Source: Morinoia aosen
Lineage: Eukaryota > Arthropoda > Malacostraca > Amphipoda > Talitridae
Direction of reading: 5' to 3'
Assembly: GCA_030386875.1 (NCBI GenBank)
Contig: CM059577.1
Span: forward strand, 24,191,038 to 24,255,037
DNA length: 64,000 bases
The translations under genes and the position numbers were made by a program. Positions 58,403 to 64,000 of the stretch are shown one piece after another. How positions within the stretch are numbered: the first letter of the stretch is position 1; each line of letters starts with the position of its first letter. The notes beneath the pieces are model-generated. The model was not told where the DNA came from. It ran no database searches and worked only from the letters and a program-made list of their open reading frames with translations.

Positions 58403-59633
58403 GTATTGATTGTTCTTATACAATAAATGGTCATGTGTCTCCTTTGAACAAATTAATAAATAGGTTTAGCTATTTCGTGAGCGTAATCTCTCCTATGTTA
58501 GTACAATGAAGTTTTAGGATTTAAAACTTAAGAGCAATTGGTCGAAAATTTATTTCAAATACAGAAGAACTTCAAGGGAACAACAGCAAGTCGTTTCCCG
58601 AGATGCGCAAAAAGAGAAACCGTACCCAAGTTAGGCGGATCTTGAGGATTCCAACAGTATGCACAGGAGCGTCCTCTGTGAAATTTTTATTATTGAATTC
58701 CTTTAAAATGGAGACCGAAAATCTTCTTTAACGTAAGGTTAGTTTTTAAAACGATACTCGCTAAAAATAGAAGACACCCAATGGACGCGGCCGGTCATCA
58801 GCACGGTACTCCGGTAGGAAATTTTAGAGGCGTTCTGAGTAGAGAGATACAGAGTTTTAAGATGTCCGGTCGCCGACTAGGTGAATATCGTATCTTATTG
58901 TAAGATTACATATAGCACTAAGATTTTAACAATTAATTGAAAATTAATTACCTTGAATAGTAAGTGCCTATTCAAGAGGCTGCAAAAGCCGGGTCGAGGA
59001 GTTCAAGTCGCAGAAAGAGACTGCTTTTTACGCAATAGAAATAAGTTAGAGGTACCAGACCCACTTTTATTAAAAGGACGACATGCTGCTTAAGCAGAGC
59101 AAGCTCAAAGATAATTTAATGAGTGAACGCCAAAGCGTCACAAGTAATGTTAATTAAAGCTATTTAAGGTTAATGCAGTCTGCTAGAAGCGCAAACATGC
59201 TTGTTTATAGAAAGTTAAATTTAAACACAAAAACCGGAAAAAAATATGCAGCTGCAAAACAAAAAACAACGAACAAAAAGATCTAATTTCATCAGTTTTA
59301 AATTCTTGTCTGTGAACTAAGAGAGGCCAACTGAAGAAAACTTTTTCTTCCACAAAGCCGCCATCAGAAATACGGAAAATATTCAACAGGAAATTTCATT
59401 GAACAAACAAAATTGGCTGTTCGTCTTTGTTGGTTGATCTGTCTCCCTTTCACGCTCTTAGAGATACTTAACTACTGTATCTGTGATGCGAGTTTCACCA
59501 GTGCACAAGTATTAGAATATTTTAATCGCGGGTGCTATTAGGATGAAAATATTTCTTTATGGTCCACATCTGGAAGATTTCTATACAGACAATATCGAAT
59601 CCCGTCATTTGACGAGTCGTGTACACAATTATG
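58403..59633. other. hAT-like element interior, no gene recognised
   Basis: AT-rich sequence with scattered short open stretches only. A minus-strand stretch near 58690-58570 has a CAYC-like cysteine pair after a CAG, but it could not be tied to any family. Confidence 0.35.
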
Positions 59634-59635
59634 TA

Positions 59636-60264
59636 TACCGAGTGTTTCAGAATACGAGGTACAAAATTGCACATCAAGTAGAAAATGGCCAAATGAACAC
59701 TTTTTGTCCTAGGAAATTTTTACCCAAAAAATCGGGGTTGGGAGGCATTAGGTGTTTATTGTTTTTAAGGTTTAAATTTAATGGCACAATTACTCGCGAT
59801 ATTGATTCTGAATTTACTTTACAAAATTGTTAAAATGTGTTCCACCTACATCTATGCACTTTTCGAATGTTAGCCTTAACGGCTGCCGAATATTAGGAAA
59901 CACGTCTGGCATTAAGGTATCTCACCTGCAGCCACTGCAATTCTGGCCACAAGATCTTCCTCAGACTCGATGGGTGTAGCATAAACAAGGCTCTTCACGT
60001 GTCCCCAAAAATTGAAATCGAGTGGAGTCATGTCATGAGATCTAGGAGGTCTTGCAACTAGCACATTTCGCCCGATCAACGTAAATTCAAAATAAATATT
60101 GCGCGTAGTTTATTCATTAAATTTCACCCTTTAAAACAATAAACTGCTAATATCTCAATGTCTCTTTCTTCGGATAATTTTATAGAAGAAAAAGTTTTTA
60201 TTTGGATATCTTCTACTTGGTGTGCAATTTTTTGCCTCTTATTCTGAATCTGAAACACCCTGTA
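59636..60264 (-). mobile_element. decayed DD41D-type mariner, about 629 bp
   Basis: The ends TACCGAGTGTTTCAGAATAC and (reverse complement of the right end) TACAGGGTGTTTCAGATTCA are inverted, followed by shared GCACATCAAGTAGAA and GCACACCAAGTAGAA words, with TA duplications (59634-59635, 60265-60266). The minus strand at about 59920-60060 encodes RPPRSHDMTPLDFNFWGHVK and SLVYATPIESEEDLVARI. This is the same C-terminal block as the intact transposase at 61900-62967. The rest of the gene is deleted. Confidence 0.82.
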
Positions 60265-60266
60265 TA

Positions 60267-61640
60267 TTACTGACAAGTGTTTTCAGAGTAGGTAATGTAG
60301 GCATTGTCTACACTGAGAAGCATAGATATGCATCAACAGTTTTTTATTACTAAGTATGCCCTAATTCAGTGAAATTATAGCAGTTAATTAAATGACTATG
60401 CTTCAAATCCCCAAAATTATGATATACGTGTAGATAAGGTAGGTAAGATTTGCACACTGCCTTTTCTTCTTTGTATCTACACTATGCAGGGTAACAATGC
60501 AGAAAAAGTGTCATATTATTGCTCAACACTATGTTACATTTCGGCTATAATAAGCAAAAGTTGTTCTGCTTTCATTGCAGGGGCATGACGTTTTCAGAAA
60601 GTTTTTTTTACGAATAAAAGTCACTTCTAGCTTCTTTGCGTGTATTATGATACTATCTCTTATTTTCGTCTAACTTTTTACTTTGTATTGGACACTTTGT
60701 TATTTTAATAAGCGCCCAGGTTCTTCTCATTTCGTGTTTTTTGGAGCAATTTGAAACGTTTCCAGCAAGAGAATTTGTACTATCGCATAAATGCAAAAAC
60801 CACTGCAGCTGAGATAGTGCATTGTTTTCAGTTACAATGTGTGTGTGACTGTAAGTGAAGTTTTTGCTGGTGTGTGTAATTATTTTCATTGCAGCTCGTT
60901 TACATCGTATTTTTATTTTTTTCGTGTCTCAATGCCGATATAGATAACCTTACAACATTTCCAAATCTTCCCTTACAAGAAGTAATTAATTACATAATGC
61001 TACAAAACAAATACTATTTCAGTTTTTTAAAATGTATCAACATAATTATAAAATTCTGCATTTCAGCGTATACTAGCTTAGAAACTGGGGAGTGATACGA
61101 AGATAAAAATTAAACATGATGATGATATAGTGAAAAACAACATAACTCTGAAAGAATCAAATTACATTCAAGGAATAACTTGAGAAATGAGAAGAAATTT
61201 TTAATATTAATACATGTTAACTTGACTTAAAAACATGGAAGCTATATCAACTTTGATAACATGACTTGAAAACTAGAAGTCTTTGTGCACTAGACCATAG
61301 CTTCAGGTTTCGGCGAAGACTACTCATTGGCAATGAATCATAACCAAAAGACTAGAAATGTTTATGATCATTATCAATCAATGCATCATTTTGAGCATAC
61401 AGAGTTACCACTCTTTATGTGAGTACAATGTATTGCATCAGCTGAAATGTTCTGCAAGTAACTTGCAACACATTTACTACTATTTTACAGTTCCTATGTA
61501 TTAATTGAAGGAAAAATGAACAAAACAGAAATATACAGAATGAATTTGCGATGCTTTCAATTACTAATTCCTGTTTTTAACTACGAAATATACATTAATG
61601 CTGGGTACAAAAATTATATTTCGCACTCGTAAGTTTCTCA
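60267..61640. other. hAT-like element interior, no gene recognised
   Basis: AT-rich, without long ORFs or recognised repeats, between the decayed and the intact DD41D mariners. Confidence 0.35.
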
Positions 61641-61642
61641 TA

Positions 61643-61810
61643 TACAGGGTGTTTCAAAAATACACGGCATAATTTCAGGTATGTATTTCCCACATGTAGA
61701 CAATCAAAATAGTTCATTACAACATATGTCCGGAAATGCTTCATTTCCGAGTTATGGCCTTCACAACATTGAAATTCACCGGAACGTTTTTCTTTCCGCA
61801 GGTCGTTGCC
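61643..61810 (+). repeat. left terminal inverted repeat of the DD41D mariner
   Basis: 168 bp from TACAGGGTGTTTC to CAGGTCGTTGCC. The target TA is at 61641-61642. Confidence 0.93.
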
Positions 61811-61899
61811 GTCAAAGGACACATTAAGAGGGCACTCTGACAGATCATTCCTAGGCGAAGGTTAAATTCAGTGTTGTGTTTGGCGTTCGACTGTGTGTC

Positions 61900-62967
61900 A
61901 TGTACACAAATCAGGAGCTGGCAGAGATGCACTTGATCTACGGTAAGGCAGACGGCAATGCTGCGCTGGCTCGTCGTTTGTACCAGGAGAGGTACCCACA
62001 GCGACAATGTCCAGATCGGAAGACATTTGTAAGTCTCCATCAGCGTCTGTGCGAGTATGGAAAATTTGACTCTCCTGGATTGGGAAGGGGACGACCAAGA
62101 TCTACAACTCCAGAAGAACAGGAGGAGATTCTAGAGATTGTGAACAGAACTCCTTCTATCAGCACACGAAGGTTAGCGTTGCAAGTGAATGTTCCCCATA
62201 CGACTGTCTGGAGACTGCTGAAAGAGTATCAATTGTATCCTTACCATTTGCAACGTGTACAGGCGCTGTCACCAGCAGATTACCCTGCACGAGTTAGGTA
62301 CTGTCAGTGGTTCTTGCAGCAATGTGCTGCAAATCCGAACTTTCCTGCCTTAGTATTATTTACAGATGAAGCACAGTTCTCACGAGATGGCATAACAAAT
62401 CTCCACAATCAGCATGTATGGGCGTATGAAAACCCAAATGCAACTGTTGTATCTCATCACCAGGTGCGGTTCTCCCTCAACATGTGGGCCGGTATCATTG
62501 GTGATCGGTTAGTTGGACCCCATGTACTTGTAAACAGACTTACGGGGCAGGCGTACACAAACTTCCTGGAAAACATCATACCTGATGTTTATGACGACAC
62601 TCCACTGATCGATCGTCAGCACGCTCACTTCTTGCATGACGGCGCTCCTGCACACTTCAGTCGTACGGCTCGCCGGTACTTGGATCGAAGATTTCCTGAT
62701 CGATGGATAGGTAGAGGTGGCCCAATTGCTTGGCCTCCACGCTCACCTGATCTGAACCCTCTCGATTTCTACTTGTGGGGCCATTTAAAATCATTGGTTT
62801 ATTCGTCTCCGGTGCCTGATTTGGAATCCCTTCGGAATCGAATTGTGGCACGCTCTGAGGACATACGCAACATTCCTGGAGTGTGGGATCGTGTTCGCAG
62901 GTCAATGAGACATCGATGTGAGGTCTGTATTCAAGCAGGAGGTGGTCATTTTGAACATCTTCTGTAA
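61900..62967 (+). CDS. DD41D mariner-family transposase, 355 residues
   Basis: Cuts and joins the element at TA sites in the nucleus. ATG at 61900 is chosen over an in-frame GTG at 61876. Residues 1-110 form the helix-turn-helix region (TNQELAEMHLIYGKADGNAA at the start, in the style of the DUF4817 domain, then RRLALQVNVPHTTVWRLLKE). A linker-like GLGRGRPRSTTPEEQEEI lies between the helices. The DDE_3 catalytic part has LFTDEAQF, FLHDGAPAHF and WPPRSPDLNPLDFYLWG. Between the Asp of HDG and the Asp of NPLD there are 41 residues, hence DD41D. The C-terminus is CEVCIQAGGGHFEHLL. The stop TAA (62965-62967) lies one base before the right inverted repeat. No defect is seen. Confidence 0.92.
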   Translation: MYTNQELAEMHLIYGKADGNAALARRLYQERYPQRQCPDRKTFVSLHQRLCEYGKFDSPGLGRGRPRSTTPEEQEEILEIVNRTPSISTRRLALQVNVPHTTVWRLLKEYQLYPYHLQRVQALSPADYPARVRYCQWFLQQCAANPNFPALVLFTDEAQFSRDGITNLHNQHVWAYENPNATVVSHHQVRFSLNMWAGIIGDRLVGPHVLVNRLTGQAYTNFLENIIPDVYDDTPLIDRQHAHFLHDGAPAHFSRTARRYLDRRFPDRWIGRGGPIAWPPRSPDLNPLDFYLWGHLKSLVYSSPVPDLESLRNRIVARSEDIRNIPGVWDRVRRSMRHRCEVCIQAGGGHFEHLL

Positions 62968-62968
62968 T

Positions 62969-63136
62969 GGCAACGACCTGCGGAAAGAAAAACGTTCCGG
63001 TGAATTTCAATGTTGTGAAGGCCATAACTCGGAAATGAAGCATTTCCGGACATATGTTGTAATGAACTATTTTGATTGTCTACATGTGGGAAATACATAC
63101 CTGAAATTATGCCGTGTATTTTTGAAACACCCTGTA
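62969..63136 (-). repeat. right terminal inverted repeat of the DD41D mariner
   Basis: Reverse complement of 61643-61810, ending CACCCTGTA with target TA at 63137-63138. Confidence 0.93.
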
Positions 63137-63369
63137 TATCTGTGCAAACCCTCAATGACTAGATAAGATGACGGTATTTGGTGATAGGAATAAATACGCT
63201 GTTTCAAACTTAGAACAAAACAATCAACGAAAACATTGCGTATTTTTTAGATTTTTCAGCAAAGCATTCTAACTCTGTTTTGGTTTACTTCTAGTTTTAA
63301 AGAATTATAAATAATTTTTAGCAAAAATTAGAATCGAAGACACCAAAAAATAGCGACTCCAACCACGGC

Positions 63370-63660
63370 TCTACCACATCCGAATGAACGACTCCGACTC
63401 CGACTCCGACTCCACCACATTCGGATATGCGACTCCGACTCCGACTCCATCACACTTCAGAGTAGCGACTCCGACTCCGACTCCACCACACTTCAGAGTA
63501 GCGACTCCGACTCCGACTCCACCACACTTCAGAGTAGCGACTCCGACTCCGACTCCACCACACTTCAGAGAAGCGACTCCGACTCCGACTCCACCCTAAA
63601 ACATCCGACTCCGGCGACTCCGACTCCGGCGACTCCGACTCCCGACTCCCGACTCCGACT
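63370..63660 (+). repeat. GACTCC minisatellite, right subterminal array
   Basis: The same design as the left array: GACTCC hexamers separated by ACCACACTTCAGAGTAGC-type spacers, becoming denser and irregular toward the right terminus. Both arrays show GACTCC on the plus strand, so they are direct repeats of each other although the 17-bp termini are inverted. Confidence 0.9.
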
Positions 63661-63679
63661 CCGCAACCCTGTATTGAAC

Positions 63680-64000
63680 TCCATTATTATTCGCTCATGG
63701 ACTGAGTATGTGTGTACTCACGAAATTGCGCTAGATTTTCTTTTCTTTACTCTTTTCTCTCTCACTTCCTAAGGTAGTTTTTAGACAGGAATATGTTTTT
63801 AATCTTGACTCTGTATTTCTTTTTAAGTTATACGAATTTTAAATTTACTAATTTTAAACGACTGATCACGCTGATGTATTCGATGATATAGACCCAGATC
63901 TCAATCATTTAAACAGAATATATCCAAACCTACACGACTCTGATAACTGCATGTATACTAATATCTCAAAATTCAACGAAACTATACGAATAACTCGCAA
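63680..64000 (+). pseudogene. LINE ORF2 start, continuing beyond the window
   Basis: After an AT-rich leader, the frame from about 63859 encodes DHADVFDDIDPDLNHLNRIY and PNLHDSDNCMYTNISKFNET up to the window end. The pattern IDPDxN...Y....FN is typical of the N-terminus of ORF2 in CR1/Daphne-type LINEs, just before the endonuclease. It probably belongs to the same LINE as the ORF1 remnant at 54095-54600, separated from it by the hAT-like insertion. State beyond the window is unknown. Confidence 0.5.

Larger units (their letters stand above)
61643..63136 (+). mobile_element. intact-looking DD41D mariner (rosa/VISITOR-like), 1494 bp
   Basis: Inverted repeats of 168 bp (61643-61810 and 62969-63136) read as identical by eye, begin TACAGGGTGTTTCAAAAATA and are flanked by TA on each side. 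Between them lies one uninterrupted transposase gene. This is the complete architecture of an IS630-Tc1-mariner element, and the identical ends indicate a very recent insertion. Confidence 0.93.
55117..63671. mobile_element. 8.55 kb hAT-like element with nested insertions
   Basis: The left end CAGGGTTGCGGAGTCGG and right end CCGACTCCGCAACCCTG are perfect 17-bp inverted repeats. Both are flanked directly by TATTGAAC (55109-55116 and 63672-63679), an 8-bp direct repeat. An 8-bp duplication together with CAGGG ends is the hAT superfamily signature. Inside each end lies a GACTCC minisatellite. The interior holds a truncated LINE (56510-57517), three mariner-type elements and about 4.6 kb of other sequence with no hAT transposase recognised. 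It is either a large non-autonomous element that later collected insertions or two elements moving as a unit. Confidence 0.75.

Noticed and set aside
58570-58690. Minus-strand CAG followed by a short frame with a CAYC cysteine pair, considered as a zinc-finger exon
   Set aside because: The frame is under 40 codons, no second zinc-ligand pair is clear and there is no phase-matched partner.
63384-63599. Thr-Pro repeat protein near the right end
   Set aside because: The same minisatellite artefact as at the left array.

Overview
The window is eukaryotic, AT-rich, animal DNA, most likely from an arthropod and probably an insect. Genes are split by multi-kilobase introns with GT-AG borders. The mobile load is an arthropod-style mix of LINEs with and without RNase H, a Copia fossil, DD41D mariners, a Merlin remnant, foldback elements, a hAT-type element and a short retroposon family. 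No prokaryotic feature was seen.

Layout. 1-3.4 kb: a 5'-truncated minus-strand LINE sits inside a Copia-type fossil. 4.26-7.2 kb: a 5'-truncated LINE, followed by a Merlin transposase remnant. 8.05-13.97 kb: a long LINE whose ORF1 ends in an OTU-type cysteine protease domain. Its ORF2 (APE endonuclease, reverse transcriptase) follows in the same frame after a single TGA with CTA next. The minus-strand LINE at the window start is a second copy of this family. 14-17.3 kb: dispersed repeats and another truncated LINE.

17.7-36.6 kb holds a host gene on the plus strand. It has a noncoding first exon candidate, a 9.3 kb first intron with three foldback elements, and eight coding exons whose phases all agree. 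The predicted 393-residue protein has an RGG-rich N-terminus, an RRM-like middle and an acidic C-terminus. Its introns carry five copies of one short retroposon. One copy landed on a 3' splice site and duplicated it.

38.5-53.3 kb holds a convergent host gene on the minus strand, visible as two phase-matched exons (53088-53268 and 38471-38709). The 14.4 kb intron between them is filled by two antisense LINEs of the I group (APE, RT, RNase H). The younger one (40128-46809) is inserted into the older one (39236-40127 plus 46810-52340), and the younger one itself carries a short retroposon.

54.1-64 kb: a LINE ORF1 remnant and, at the window end, a LINE ORF2 start appear to be one element split by an 8.55 kb hAT-like element (55117-63671). 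This has 17-bp inverted ends, an 8-bp target duplication and GACTCC minisatellites inside both ends. Nested within it are a truncated LINE, two decayed mariners and one apparently intact DD41D mariner (61643-63136) with 168-bp inverted repeats.

Most of the window is transposon strata. The two host genes were assembled by eye from splice sites and phase, so missing upstream exons are possible for both.
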